A model generated the notes under the pieces. It saw only the letters and a list, made by a program, of their open reading frames with translations. It was not told where the DNA came from and did not search any database. From an uncultured Clostridia bacterium (GTDB lineage: Bacteria; Bacillota; Clostridia; Oscillospirales; Acutalibacteraceae), in assembly GCA_947168445.1 (NCBI GenBank), contig CAMVLW010000002.1, positions 1-64,000 on the forward strand: DNA of 64,000 nt, in the 5' to 3' direction. Below are positions 52,785-61,028 of the stretch, one piece after another. The translations under genes were made by a program, and so were the position numbers. The first letter of the stretch is position 1; every line of letters begins with the position of its first letter.

Positions 52785-53927
52785 TCAGTTTTCTCTCTCC
52801 GTGTGAATTCCGTAGTACCGCAAAATGAAAAACACCGCAAACGCATACGCCACGGAAACGGCGATATTCACCGCCATGTTCTCGCGCAGGAGAATCATCA
52901 GCGCGACAAACGCCGCCGTGACACCTGCCATTGTCAGGAAAAACCGCTTGTGCAGGCGGGCTTTTTTCTTGGCATAGCGGCTGGTGGAAAAGAGGAAAAA
53001 GAAGTACATCATCATGGAGCCCGCGATGAACAGCACCTTCGGCAGCAGGGCGACCTTTTCCTCGCGCATGAATTCCAGCGCCGTTGTGATGTTATTGAGC
53101 GAAAAGATGATGAAGATGTGCAGGAACATATAGCCCAAGCCGTTTGTTTTCAGGCCGCGGTCAACAATGCGGTCATACACCGCACCGTAGCTGAGGAACA
53201 GTCCCACGACAATCAAAAACGCCATCAGCGAAAAGTAGAGGTTGTTCAGGCTGAAATCGCCCTCAAAATAGCCCGCAATCGCGATAATCATTTCACCGAA
53301 GGTGAACACCACATAGAGCATGGCGCGCTCGGAGAGGTGCTCAAAGTCAATCACCGCCGCGCAGGAATTTCTGCCCGAAAGCGAGGTGGCAACCATGCCG
53401 AACAAAATCGCCGCGCAGGAGGTGAAGCTTGTATGCCACAGTTCGTATTCCCAAATGGCAAGCGCCGCCAACGCCGCCTCGACGAAAAGAATCACCATGA
53501 TTCGCACAATCCGCCGCTTGTGCACCGGGTCGTCACGGTGGTGGCGCAGTTCAATGGCATACTGCACGCCGATGTTCAGCAAAATCAGCGCCCACGCAAT
53601 GTGATACTGCGCGTGATAGCCCGCCCAGTCGCTGCGCGTGCCCTCGGCGATAAAGTACAGCAAAAACATGTTGATGAACATGAACACATGGTCGCGCACG
53701 CTGTTTTTGCCGTAAGCGTTGATGTAATAGGTGGTGTAGTTCCAGATTTGGATAATCGCAAGGGTGCACACCACGTAGTAGAAAAAGTCCGTCCACGGAA
53801 CAAAGCCGTTTTCGATATGGTGCAGAAGCGCGTTGTTTCTGCCGATGACATAGACAAAAATCAGGTCGTAAATCAGTTCGATATACTCGACCTTTTTCTC
53901 TTTTTTCTCAAACAGGGAATGAATCAC
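52785..53927 (-). CDS. LtrA-family membrane protein (low temperature requirement)
   Basis: A 380-residue protein with about ten helices. It begins EKKEKKVEYIELIYDLIFVYVIGR, the LtrA opening, and carries HLSERAMLYVVFTFGEMIIAIAGYF in the middle, the family's second hallmark. In Listeria the namesake was found through cold-sensitive growth; the molecular function is unknown. It starts 15 nt after nadE and is likely at the end of the pncA-nadE operon. Confidence 0.88.
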   Translation of the reverse strand: MIHSLFEKKEKKVEYIELIYDLIFVYVIGRNNALLHHIENGFVPWTDFFYYVVCTLAIIQIWNYTTYYINAYGKNSVRDHVFMFINMFLLYFIAEGTRSDWAGYHAQYHIAWALILLNIGVQYAIELRHHRDDPVHKRRIVRIMVILFVEAALAALAIWEYELWHTSFTSCAAILFGMVATSLSGRNSCAAVIDFEHLSERAMLYVVFTFGEMIIAIAGYFEGDFSLNNLYFSLMAFLIVVGLFLSYGAVYDRIVDRGLKTNGLGYMFLHIFIIFSLNNITTALEFMREEKVALLPKVLFIAGSMMMYFFFLFSTSRYAKKKARLHKRFFLTMAGVTAAFVALMILLRENMAVNIAVSVAYAFAVFFILRYYGIHTEREN

Positions 53928-53942
53928 GTTGCCCTCCGCGCC

Positions 53943-54680
53943 TTATGCCTTGGTGGGAATCTGCGGGTCAAAGGCGGGCATGAGCTGCAATTTAAAGAGG
54001 TTCATGCGGTGCATGCGGTCAATTTTCGCCTTCTTGTCCAAATCCTCAATCTCGCCGGAGCGAATGTAGCGGTCAAGCTCGGCGTAGGTAAAGCCGAGGT
54101 TGTCCTCGTCGGTTTTGCCGCACAGACCGTCAATCGGCACCTTGTCAACCAATACGTCGGGCAGCCCGAGCAGCCTGCCGATTTGCTTCATCTCCTGCAC
54201 CGTCAAATGCGAGCAAGGGCTGAAATCGCCCGCTGCATCGCCGTATCGGGTAGAATAGCCCACCCAGTCCTCCGAGAGATTGCAGGTGTTGGCAACCCTG
54301 CCGTTGTTGCTCTGCGACACCGCATAGAGCGTCGCCATACGGATTCGCGGCGGCAGATTGGTCATGCTCTGCGTTTGCAGTTCAAAAGGAATCGCGCGAA
54401 TCATGCCGTCAACCGCGTCCTTGATGTTGACGATGTAGTGCTTGATTCCGAGGTGGCTGACCAGCAGCTTTGCCATGTCAATATCCGCCTGCTCGCCGTT
54501 GGGCATGAGCACGCCGATAACCCTGTCCCTGCCGAGGGCTTCCACGCACAGCGCCGCGACAATCGAGCTGTCCTTGCCGCCCGAAATGCCGACAACCGCG
54601 TTGCAGCCCTTTCCGTTTTCCTCAAAGAAGTCGCGTATCCACTGCACGCACTCATTTTTTACTTTTTCCGCGTTAAACAT
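53943..54680 (-). CDS. nadE: NH3-dependent NAD+ synthetase
   Basis: A 245-residue amidating enzyme turning deamido-NAD into NAD. PP-loop GISGGKDSSIVAALC near residue 33, then TCNLSEDWVGYSTRYGDAAGD, DEDNLGFTYAELD and the C-terminal KIDRMHRMN. It lacks the glutaminase domain, so it uses free ammonia. ATG 54680 is 8 nt after GGAG; an ATG at 54686 overlaps the preceding stop. Directly after a nicotinamidase, so the pair feeds NAD salvage. Confidence 0.93.
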   Translation of the reverse strand: MFNAEKVKNECVQWIRDFFEENGKGCNAVVGISGGKDSSIVAALCVEALGRDRVIGVLMPNGEQADIDMAKLLVSHLGIKHYIVNIKDAVDGMIRAIPFELQTQSMTNLPPRIRMATLYAVSQSNNGRVANTCNLSEDWVGYSTRYGDAAGDFSPCSHLTVQEMKQIGRLLGLPDVLVDKVPIDGLCGKTDEDNLGFTYAELDRYIRSGEIEDLDKKAKIDRMHRMNLFKLQLMPAFDPQIPTKA

Positions 54681-54682
54681 GT

Positions 54683-55213
54683 TCATTTCTCCTTTATTTC
54701 AATTTGACAGCTTTTCATGGTGGCGAGCGCCGCTTCATGCAGCGCCGGGGTGACGCCCGCGCAGCAGGCAGGGTCAACCGAAATTTCCGCCTCGGGAAAG
54801 CCCGCCTTGAGCAGCAGCGCGTTGCTGACAACGCAGATGTCGGTGCACAAGCCGATTAATTCAATGGTGAAATCCTCTCCGCCGGCAGCGCCGCGAATCA
54901 GCTTCGGCAAATCCACCGAGCCGAAGGTGCGCTTTTCAACAGGCGTGTAGGACTTTTTTGCCAGCGCCGCGGCAATGTCCTTGTTTAGCTGCCAGCCCTG
55001 CGTGCCCTTAATGCAATGCGACACAGGCAGGTGTCTGTCCTCGGAGGTCTGCATATAGTCCTCAAAATGCGTATCGAAGGTCACAAAGACGCCGCCGTCA
55101 AAGGCGCTGATTTTCTCCGCCGCGGCGGGAACAATCGCCTGTGCCTCCGCCGAGCCGAGCGCACCGTCAACAAAGTCATTCTGCATGTCCACGACAACCA
55201 AAAAGTGTTTCAT
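54683..55213 (-). CDS. Isochorismatase-family hydrolase, probable nicotinamidase
   Basis: A 176-residue cysteine hydrolase. The triad is visible: Asp in VVDMQNDFVDGALG near residue 8, Lys in VEKRTFGS near 93, Cys in ELIGLCTDICVVSNAL near 122. HFEDY replaces the metal-binding DxHxxxH region of classical PncA, so metal use is uncertain. It would turn nicotinamide into nicotinate. Coupling with nadE (overlapping ends) supports NAD salvage. Own promoter TTGACG-18-TATCAT. Confidence 0.85.
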   Translation of the reverse strand: MKHFLVVVDMQNDFVDGALGSAEAQAIVPAAAEKISAFDGGVFVTFDTHFEDYMQTSEDRHLPVSHCIKGTQGWQLNKDIAAALAKKSYTPVEKRTFGSVDLPKLIRGAAGGEDFTIELIGLCTDICVVSNALLLKAGFPEAEISVDPACCAGVTPALHEAALATMKSCQIEIKEK

Positions 55214-55244
55214 TCTGCTCTCCCCTTTGCGTTTTTCTGTTTCT

Positions 55245-55274
55245 ATGATACCCCAGAAACGCCGCAGCCGTCAA
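55245..55274 (-). promoter_or_regulatory. Nicotinamidase-nadE promoter
   Basis: Minus strand TTGACG (55274-55269), 18 bp, TATCAT (55250-55245). Confidence 0.65.
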
Positions 55275-55313
55275 GAGATTTTGCATTTTTTTGCGCTTGC
55301 GCCGCAGGTTTTA

Positions 55314-55342
55314 TTGACGGCACGCCAAAAAAGTGCTATACT
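55314..55342 (+). promoter_or_regulatory. Promoter of the ThrH-like gene
   Basis: TTGACG (55314-55319), 17 bp, TATACT (55337-55342). Confidence 0.75.
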
Positions 55343-55382
55343 GTGTTCGGTAATTTTTGGAAATAGAAAGGAAGTATTCACT

Positions 55383-55988
55383 ATGTATGTCACTTGTTTG
55401 GATTTAGAGGGCGTTTTGGTGCCCGAAATTTGGATTGCGTTTGCGGAGGCTTCGGGGATTCCCGAGCTGAAAAAAACCACCCGCGACGAGCCCGATTACG
55501 ACAAGCTGATGAACTACCGCCTGAACATTCTCAAGGAGCACGGCTTGGGCTTAAAGGAAATTCAGGACGTTATCGCGACGATTGACCCGATGGAGGGCGC
55601 AAAGGAATTTTTGGACGAGCTGCGCTCGCTGTGCCAGGTGATTATTATCAGCGACACCTTTTCGCAGTTTGCGGCGCCGCTGATGAAAAAGCTGGGCATG
55701 CCCACCATCTTCTGCAACGAGTTGATTGTCGGCGAAAACGGCGCGATTACCGGCTACAAAATGCGCTGCGAAAAGTCAAAATACACCACCGTCAGAGCGT
55801 TGCAGTCCTGCGGCTTTGAAACCATTGCCAGCGGCGACAGCTTTAACGACCTCGGCATGATTAACGCAAGCAAGGCGGGCTTTCTCTTTAAGAGCACCGA
55901 GAAAATCAAGGCGGACAACCCGAATTTGCCCGCGTTTGAAACCTATGACGAGTTGCTTGCGGCAATTAAAGCAGAACTTGCGAAATAA
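55383..55988 (+). CDS. ThrH-like HAD phosphatase (phosphoserine phosphatase / homoserine phosphotransferase)
   Basis: A 201-residue HAD enzyme. The first motif is DLEGVLVPEIWIAFAE, where the DxExV form and EIWI are the ThrH signature (usual SerB has DxDxT). Further motifs: ISDTFSQFAAP, the Lys in MRCEKSKYTTV and GDSFNDLGMI. ThrH dephosphorylates phosphoserine and can pass phosphate to homoserine. ATG 55383 follows AGGAAG; the longer frame upstream includes the promoter and is not coding. Confidence 0.9.
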   Translation: MYVTCLDLEGVLVPEIWIAFAEASGIPELKKTTRDEPDYDKLMNYRLNILKEHGLGLKEIQDVIATIDPMEGAKEFLDELRSLCQVIIISDTFSQFAAPLMKKLGMPTIFCNELIVGENGAITGYKMRCEKSKYTTVRALQSCGFETIASGDSFNDLGMINASKAGFLFKSTEKIKADNPNLPAFETYDELLAAIKAELAK

Positions 55989-55997
55989 AACCAACAT

Positions 55998-56033
55998 AAA
56001 ACAGCCTTTCCGAAAGGGAAAGGCTGTTGTTTT
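55998..56033. terminator. Terminator between the convergent ThrH-like and membrane-protein genes
   Basis: AACAGCCTTTCC, GAAA tetraloop, GGGAAAGGCTGTT, with A and T tracts on the two sides. Confidence 0.92.
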
Positions 56034-56538
56034 ATCGGGAAAAATAAACTGTACGCTTTTTAAAATAAAGCCGGTTTAGGAAAAAGAACAGCAATCGCGC
56101 GCCCAATACTACTGCCGCCACGATTCCTATTAAAATATAATAGGATTTATCAAGGCTTTCGGCTGACATAGGCAGCTGAATGTACGGTTTTATCAAAACA
56201 TAATGTAAAACAATTGCCGGAATATCGGCAAGAGAAACCAGAATTTGAATCAGAAACAGCTTGGGTCCGCTTGATTTCCGTTTCAAAAGAGAAATCCAAG
56301 CGATTATCAGCAAAACCATGCAGCCAACAGAAACGACCTCGCCGTAAACCAATCTGAAAATAAACGGCGGCGTGGCGGGAAGGGGCGTATTTCTGACGCT
56401 CAGAATCTCGCCCGAAAACAAGCGCTGCACGTCGCGTATGATTTGACTTGCACCGCGCAGCAAATCAAACGGAATAAAAAAATATATCAGCGCAAAAAAC
56501 CATTTCATCGGTAAATCGGGAGTTTTATTCTTTGCCAT
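56032..56538 (-). CDS. Four-helix membrane protein, unknown
   Basis: A 168-residue membrane protein. Hydrophobic segments near residues 11-28 (WFFALIYFFIPFDLL), 65-85 (VVSVGCMVLLIIAWISLL), 95-117 (LFLIQILVSLADIPAIVLHYVL) and 133-155 (YYILIGIVAAVVLGARLLFFFL). A KRTVY tail follows. No family recognised. ATG 56538 follows AAAGGAAG. A TTGCAT-16-TATAAT promoter is at 56583-56610. Confidence 0.75.
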   Translation of the reverse strand: MAKNKTPDLPMKWFFALIYFFIPFDLLRGASQIIRDVQRLFSGEILSVRNTPLPATPPFIFRLVYGEVVSVGCMVLLIIAWISLLKRKSSGPKLFLIQILVSLADIPAIVLHYVLIKPYIQLPMSAESLDKSYYILIGIVAAVVLGARLLFFFLNRLYFKKRTVYFSR

Positions 56539-56582
56539 CGCTGCACTTCCTTTCTGATAAAACAGCATAGCTGCTTTGCTTT

Positions 56583-56610
56583 ATTATAACACAAAAAAAC
56601 TGAAATGCAA
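56583..56610 (-). promoter_or_regulatory. Promoter of the 56.0 kb membrane-protein gene
   Basis: Minus strand TTGCAT (56610-56605), 16 bp, TATAAT (56588-56583). Confidence 0.65.
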
Positions 56611-56617
56611 GCGAAAA

Positions 56618-56637
56618 GAGCCGCTGAAAAGCGGCTC
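56618..56637 (-). terminator. Terminator of the first small paralog
   Basis: GAGCCGCT, GAAA loop (minus strand TTTC), AGCGGCTC, followed on the minus strand by TTTTCGC. About 100 bp past the stop, as in the second copy. Confidence 0.7.
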
Positions 56638-56740
56638 CTCCCGGTTTTAGAAGTTTTGAAATTAACGTGAAAAACGTGGATTCTTGTAATTAATTAATCG
56701 ACAAAATCTTTTCAAATAACCTTTCAAATCAACAAGCTGC

Positions 56741-57007
56741 TTATCCAACCTTCGCGTCAGCCATATCTCCGAAGAAGTTGAAGCGGAACAGCTTACATTC
56801 GTCATTCTTGTTCTCGCAATAAACGCTTGCCTCGGCAATTCTGCCGCCCTCAATCAACTGAGTCAAGCCGACCAGCTGGCACAGCTTGGATTTGAGGTTG
56901 AGCTTGTCGCCTTCGGCGGTGACAAGAAATACGTTGCCCTCGCAGGTATCAAGCACGGCGAGGAACTCGGCTACATCAATGTTGTGTAAGTTCATGATGG
57001 GTGTCAT
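56741..57007 (-). CDS. Small conserved protein, paralog A
   Basis: An 88-residue cytosolic protein. Sequence blocks MTPIMNLHNIDVAEFLAVLD, DTCEGNVFLVTAEGDKLNLK, SKLCQLVGLTQLIEGGR and CENKNDECKLFRFNFFG. It resembles small Firmicutes proteins that databases often mislabel polyA polymerase, built on GDRLNLKSKLSQ-type cores; the function is unknown. About 70% identical by eye to the paralog at 57.9 kb, with the same upstream and downstream flanks, so the whole unit was duplicated. AGGAGG before ATG 57007. Its promoter (57153-57180) is followed by a 145 nt leader, roughly 100 nt longer than in the other copy. Confidence 0.8.
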   Translation of the reverse strand: MTPIMNLHNIDVAEFLAVLDTCEGNVFLVTAEGDKLNLKSKLCQLVGLTQLIEGGRIAEASVYCENKNDECKLFRFNFFGDMADAKVG

Positions 57008-57508
57008 TTGTGTTTCCTCCTTTTCATTCGTGCGCCATTTACCATTTGGCAAATCATGATTTATTATCGCCCTTGTTGTTATTCAATTGTTACTCGAGTA
57101 AGCTTTGTGAATAAAGCCGATAGTCAAGCGGACTAATGACTTGACACTCTTTATTATACGCAACTTTTCGGAAAAGTCAACAATTTCAATTAAGTTTCTT
57201 TGTGCACTATGACTTTTTCGTGTCGGTTTTCGCTAACTTTTCGCCATGTGTTTTGTGCACATTGCCTTTATTTTGCCCTGAGAGAATTTTAAACGACGTT
57301 TTTCGCGCTGCGTTTTTAGGCAAAACCGCTAACTTAATTCCATTTTCGCAATAAACTGCGTGACGATTTGCCAAACTTGAAAAATGACAAAAATGCGTTT
57401 CCGCTCATAACGCCAATATTCGACAATTATTTATACAATTGTGAGCCTACCCGACAAAAACTTGACAATATTTTATCAGAAAGCAAAAAACCAAACCCGC
57501 CTGCAAAC
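57008..57508. other. Leader, promoter and AT-rich spacer of paralog A
   Basis: No gene seen. It holds the 145 nt leader with a TCAAG/CTTGA hairpin (57124-57144), the promoter, a 25 bp block conserved with the other copy (57,190-57,215), then AT-rich sequence up to the tandem repeats. Confidence 0.6.
57153..57180 (-). promoter_or_regulatory. Promoter of paralog A
   Basis: Minus strand TTGACT (57180-57175), 16 bp, TATAAT (57158-57153). Identical boxes and spacing to the other copy. Upstream lies the shared element TTTCTTTGTGCACTATGACT (plus-strand reading, near 57,194-57,214), with a GTGCAC palindrome. Confidence 0.85.
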
Positions 57509-57840
57509 CAACATCTGACGCGCCGTCAAACTGACGTTGGAATCAACCCGACCTTTCCAAAGGCGCGCTGAGAGCGACTCGGTCGCAACATCTGACGCGC
57601 CGTTCAGCCGACATTGGAAATAAACTGACCTATCTATAGACGTGCTGAGAGGAACTCAGCCACTCCCACCTCACCGCCAACATCTGACGCGCCGTTAAAC
57701 CGACATATGAGTCAAACCGACTTTTCCAAAGGCGCACTGAGAGCGACTCAGCCACTCCCACCTCACCGCCAACATTTGACGCGCCGTTAAACCGACGTTG
57801 GAACCAAACCGACTTTTCCAAAGGCGCACTGAAAGAGCCG
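57509..57840. repeat. Four-unit tandem repeat array (77, 92, 92 and about 70 bp)
   Basis: Units start at 57509, 57586, 57678 and 57770, each with CAACAT(C/T)TGACGCGCCGT. Each continues through a CGACNTTGGAA-like stretch, CCGACTTTTCCAAAGGCGC, then CTGAGAGCGACTCAGCC. Units 2 and 3 also end with ACTCCCACCTCACCGC. Units are 75-90% alike by eye, with no long open frame shared across them. A shorter relative, CAACATCTGAC with GCGTC and ACGTTG, is at 15,901-15,925. The array sits between two duplicated genes and may have driven or followed that duplication. Confidence 0.9.
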
Positions 57841-57870
57841 AAAAGAGCCGTTTTGGCAAACGGCTCTTTT
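57841..57870. terminator. Terminator of the second small paralog
   Basis: AAAAGAGCCGTTT, TGGC loop, AAACGGCTCTTTT. Perfect stem with tracts on both strands. Confidence 0.92.
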
Positions 57871-57921
57871 CGGATTTAGAAGTTTTGAAATTAACGTAAA
57901 AAACGTGGAATGTAAATTAAA

Positions 57922-58191
57922 TCAGCTACTTTGCCTTGCGTTGGCGGTGTCGCCAAAGAAGTTCAGACGGAACAGCTTGCTCTCGTCATTCTTGTTCTCG
58001 CAGAAGATACTCGCCTCAACAATTTTTCCGCCCTCAACCAGCTTGGCAAGTCCTAACAGCCGGCAAAGTCTGGATTTGAGATTGAGCCTGTCGCCCTCGT
58101 GCGTAACAAGATAAACGTTGCCCTCGCAGGTGTCCAGTACGTCCAGAAACTCGGTGACATCCAGATTGTGTAAATTCATGATGGGCGTCAT
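57922..58191 (-). CDS. Small conserved protein, paralog B
   Basis: An 89-residue protein, sister of the gene at 56.7 kb: MTPIMNLHNLDVTEFLDVLD, GNVYLVTHEGDRLNLKSR, LCRLLGLAKLVEGGK, CENKNDESKLFRLNFFGD. This copy keeps GDRLNLKS, closest to the family core. GGAGG before ATG 58191, with a short 41 nt leader from the promoter. The shared downstream block TTTAGAAGTTTTGAAATTAA (both copies) shows the duplication covers the full transcription unit. Function unknown. Confidence 0.8.
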   Translation of the reverse strand: MTPIMNLHNLDVTEFLDVLDTCEGNVYLVTHEGDRLNLKSRLCRLLGLAKLVEGGKIVEASIFCENKNDESKLFRLNFFGDTANARQSS

Positions 58192-58232
58192 CGTTGTTTC
58201 CTCCGTTTTCTCACTTTTACCTGACAACTGTT

Positions 58233-58260
58233 ATTATACTCAATTTTTTGGAAAAGTCAA
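58233..58260 (-). promoter_or_regulatory. Promoter of paralog B
   Basis: Minus strand TTGACT (58260-58255), 16 bp, TATAAT (58238-58233). Confidence 0.85.
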
Positions 58261-58513
58261 CAATTTTACAAAACTTTCTTTGTGCACTATGACTTTTTCA
58301 ATGTCTGTTTTCGCTGATTTTGTTATGAGTTTTTTGTATATTTTTCCTATGATTTGCCCTCCTGAGATTTCCTGTTCCCGCATTGTAATGCCGCTGTTTC
58401 GGCATTTTCGACAACTTCCCGCGCCGCGGGGCGCAAACTGCGTGGGGTTTCGACAAACTTCAAAATTCCGCCTTTTCCGAAAACCGCCAATCCCGGCGAA
58501 ACAGCGGGCGGTA

Positions 58514-58542
58514 TTGACGATTCCGGGGGATTTCGCTATAAT
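58514..58542 (+). promoter_or_regulatory. Phosphohexomutase promoter
   Basis: TTGACG (58514-58519), 17 bp, TATAAT (58537-58542), 38 bp before the start. Confidence 0.8.
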
Positions 58543-58580
58543 AGAAGGGAACAACCGCTGATATAGAAAAGGGGATTTTG

Positions 58581-60086
58581 ATGTTAAACGAATTTTACAG
58601 ACAATTCAAGAGCGGAACGGATATTCGCGGCGTAGCGACAGAGGGCGTCGCGGGTCAAAATGTCAATTTGACAGACGAAGTGATTGAAAAAATGGCGGAC
58701 GGCTTTGTGCTGTGGCTCGCCGATAAGGTGAAAAAAACGCCCGCAAAGCTGAAAATTTCCGTCGGACGTGACAGCCGCATTTCGGGACCGCATATTATGG
58801 AGCTCACCACCAAGCGTTTTCAGGCGGCAGGCGCCGAGGTTTTGCGCTGCGGGCTGGCTTCTACGCCGTCAATGTTCATGACAACGGTGGATTTGGGCTG
58901 TGACGGCGCGCTGCAAATTACCGCCAGCCATCATCCTTTCAACAGAAACGGACTGAAATTCTTCACCCGCGAGGGCGGCTTGGAGGGCAGCGACATTGAA
59001 GCGATTTTGGAGTACGCCCAAAACGACGCGCACCCTGCCCAAACGGACGGCGGCAGCATTACCGACTGCGATTACATGACCGATTACGCCAAGGGCTTGT
59101 GCGATAAAATCAAAAGAGAGGTCAACGCCGAGGACTACGAAATGCCGCTGAAGGGCTTTCATATTGTCGTAGACGCGGGCAACGGCGCAGGCGGCTTTTA
59201 TGCCGACAAGGTGCTGGCTGTTCTGGGAGCAGACACCTCCGGCAGCCGCTATCTTGACCCCGACGGCATGTTCCCCAACCATGTGCCGAACCCCGAGGAC
59301 GCAACCGCAATGGCTTCCATTTGCGAGGCGGTGCGCGAGAATCATGCCGATTTGGGCGTGATTTTTGATACCGACGTTGACCGCGGCGGCGCGGTTGACA
59401 GCAAGGGCAACGAAATCAACCGTAACCGTTTGGTGGCGGTTGCGGCGGCGATTGCGCTGGAGGGCAACGACGGCGGAACGATTGTGACCGACTCCATCAC
59501 CTCCTCGGGCTTGAAGGAATTCATCGAGCAAACCCTCGGCGGCAGGCATTACCGTTACCGCAGGGGCTACAAGAACGTGATTGACAAGGCGCTGGAATTG
59601 AACGCGGCGGGAATCAACTGTCCGCTGGCGATTGAAACCTCGGGTCACGCGGCAATGCGCGAGAATTATTTCCTCGACGACGGCGCGTACCTCTGCACCA
59701 AAATCATCATCAAGGCGGCGCAGCTGCGCAAGGCGGGCAAGGATTTGAGCGATTTGACCGCCGATTTAAAGGAGCCGCTGGAAAGCATTGAAAAGCGCTT
59801 TCAGATTACCGAAAAGGATTTCCGTGCCTGCGGCGAGCGCATTATCGCGGATTTGACCGCCTATGCCGAAGCGCAGGACGGCTGGCAGCTTGCCGACGAC
59901 AACCGCGAGGGCGTGCGCGTTTCGTTCGGAAAAGGCAACGGCGACGGCTGGTTCCTCCTCCGCCTTTCCGTCCACGACCCGATTATGCCCCTCAATATCG
60001 AGAGCAATTCCGCCGGCGGCACGGACGTGATTTACAAGCAGCTTTATCAGTTTTTGGAAACAACCGAGGGATTGAAGCTGTCATAG
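58581..60086 (+). CDS. Phosphoglucomutase/phosphomannomutase family protein
   Basis: A 501-residue alpha-D-phosphohexomutase moving phosphate between C6 and C1 of hexoses. Domain 1 FKSGTDIRGVA and VGRDSRISG; the phosphoserine loop ITASHHPFNRNGLKF near residue 113; metal loop DTDVDRGG near 262; sugar loop AIETSGHAAM near 352; and phosphate-binding ESNSAGGTD near 475. The serine loop TASHHP differs from the common TASHNP, as in a subset of clostridial enzymes. ATG 58581 follows GGGGA. Glucose-1-P from the Leloir pathway or glycogen could pass through it. Single gene with own promoter and terminator. Confidence 0.93.
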   Translation: MLNEFYRQFKSGTDIRGVATEGVAGQNVNLTDEVIEKMADGFVLWLADKVKKTPAKLKISVGRDSRISGPHIMELTTKRFQAAGAEVLRCGLASTPSMFMTTVDLGCDGALQITASHHPFNRNGLKFFTREGGLEGSDIEAILEYAQNDAHPAQTDGGSITDCDYMTDYAKGLCDKIKREVNAEDYEMPLKGFHIVVDAGNGAGGFYADKVLAVLGADTSGSRYLDPDGMFPNHVPNPEDATAMASICEAVRENHADLGVIFDTDVDRGGAVDSKGNEINRNRLVAVAAAIALEGNDGGTIVTDSITSSGLKEFIEQTLGGRHYRYRRGYKNVIDKALELNAAGINCPLAIETSGHAAMRENYFLDDGAYLCTKIIIKAAQLRKAGKDLSDLTADLKEPLESIEKRFQITEKDFRACGERIIADLTAYAEAQDGWQLADDNREGVRVSFGKGNGDGWFLLRLSVHDPIMPLNIESNSAGGTDVIYKQLYQFLETTEGLKLS

Positions 60087-60088
60087 CA

Positions 60089-60124
60089 AACAACAGGCTG
60101 TCACATCTGCGACAGCCTGTTGTT
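60089..60124. terminator. Terminator between the convergent phosphohexomutase and truB genes
   Basis: AACAACAGGCTGTC pairs with GACAGCCTGTTGTT around an 8-nt loop. Fourteen perfect pairs; its end overlaps the truB stop. Confidence 0.92.
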
Positions 60125-61028
60125 ATTGACAGAACAATTTATAAATTTTGAGCAGTCCGCTTTCTTTGTCGGTGATACCGAGCCCGAGGAAGGCGCCTGC
60201 TTTTTCTTTTACGCGGAAAACGGTTTTGCCGGGGAGTTCTCTGCCGCGCAGGGCGGTTCGTGACATATCCAGCGCGCCGCCGTTTTTGAAGCGTTTTGCC
60301 TGTGCGTCCGAAACCGTGAGCGCCTCGTAACCGGTGAAAAGGCTCTCGGTGGGGCGCAGCTTTTCCGTGATTTCGCCGCTTTCGCAAAGGGCTTTCAGTT
60401 CTTCGAGGGTCACACAATCAGCAAGGGTATAGCCGCAGGCGAAGGTACGCCGCAGAGCGGTCATGACCGCACCGGCGCCGAGCAGCGCGCCGAGGTCGTC
60501 AATCAGGGTGCGCACATAGGTTCCCTTGGAGCAGCGCAGGGTGAGCGTGCCGCATTGGGCGGCTTCGTCAAAAGCCGTCAGTTCAAGCGAATAAACCGTA
60601 ACGCTGCGCGGCTCGCGCTCCACCTCAATCCCCTTGCGGGCGAGGTCATAAAGCCGCTGTCCGTTCTTCTGCACCGCCGAAAACATGGGCGGAATCTGCT
60701 GAATCGCTCCCCTGAACCGCGGGAGCGCCGCTTCAATCTGTTCGCGGGTAACGCGGCTTTCCTGCTCGGATTTCACCTGTCCCCAGATGTCGAGGGTGTC
60801 GGTGGTCATGCCAAGGCGGAAATCCGCGATATATTCCTTGTCGTGATTGACAATCAAGTCCTGCGCCTTGGTAGCTGTGCCGAGCAAAACCGGCAAAACG
60901 CCCGTTGCGTTGGGGTCGAGCGTGCCGGTGTGACCTGTTTTGCGCTGCTGTGTTGCCTTGCGCACCACGGCAATTACGTCAAAGGACGTGAAGCCTTGGG
61001 GCTTGTCAATGACGATTACGCCGTTCAT
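60123..61028 (-). CDS. truB: tRNA pseudouridine synthase B
   Basis: A 301-residue enzyme making pseudouridine 55 in tRNA. It starts MNGVIVIDKPQGFTSFDV. Catalytic Asp in KTGHTGTLDPNATGVLPV near residue 40; further motifs KEYIADFRLG, PPMFSAVQKNGQRLYDLARKG and GTYVRTLIDDLG. The start ATG 61028 overlaps the preceding stop (ATGA). Last gene of infB-rbfA-nrnA-truB, a common Firmicutes order. Confidence 0.96.
   Translation of the reverse strand: MNGVIVIDKPQGFTSFDVIAVVRKATQQRKTGHTGTLDPNATGVLPVLLGTATKAQDLIVNHDKEYIADFRLGMTTDTLDIWGQVKSEQESRVTREQIEAALPRFRGAIQQIPPMFSAVQKNGQRLYDLARKGIEVEREPRSVTVYSLELTAFDEAAQCGTLTLRCSKGTYVRTLIDDLGALLGAGAVMTALRRTFACGYTLADCVTLEELKALCESGEITEKLRPTESLFTGYEALTVSDAQAKRFKNGGALDMSRTALRGRELPGKTVFRVKEKAGAFLGLGITDKESGLLKIYKLFCQ

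Larger units (their letters stand above)
58192..58580. other. Divergent spacer between paralog B and the phosphohexomutase
   Basis: No gene. It holds both promoters, the conserved TTTCTTTGTGCACTATGACT element (58,273-58,293) and GC-rich inverted pieces around 58,420-58,440. Confidence 0.6.

Noticed and set aside
57462..57467. TTGACA as a promoter -35 box
   Set aside because: No suitable -10 box occurs 16-18 bp downstream, and no gene follows.
57509..57840. CRISPR array or coding repeat protein
   Set aside because: Repeat units of 77-92 bp abut without spacers, and unit lengths are not multiples of three throughout, so neither fits.
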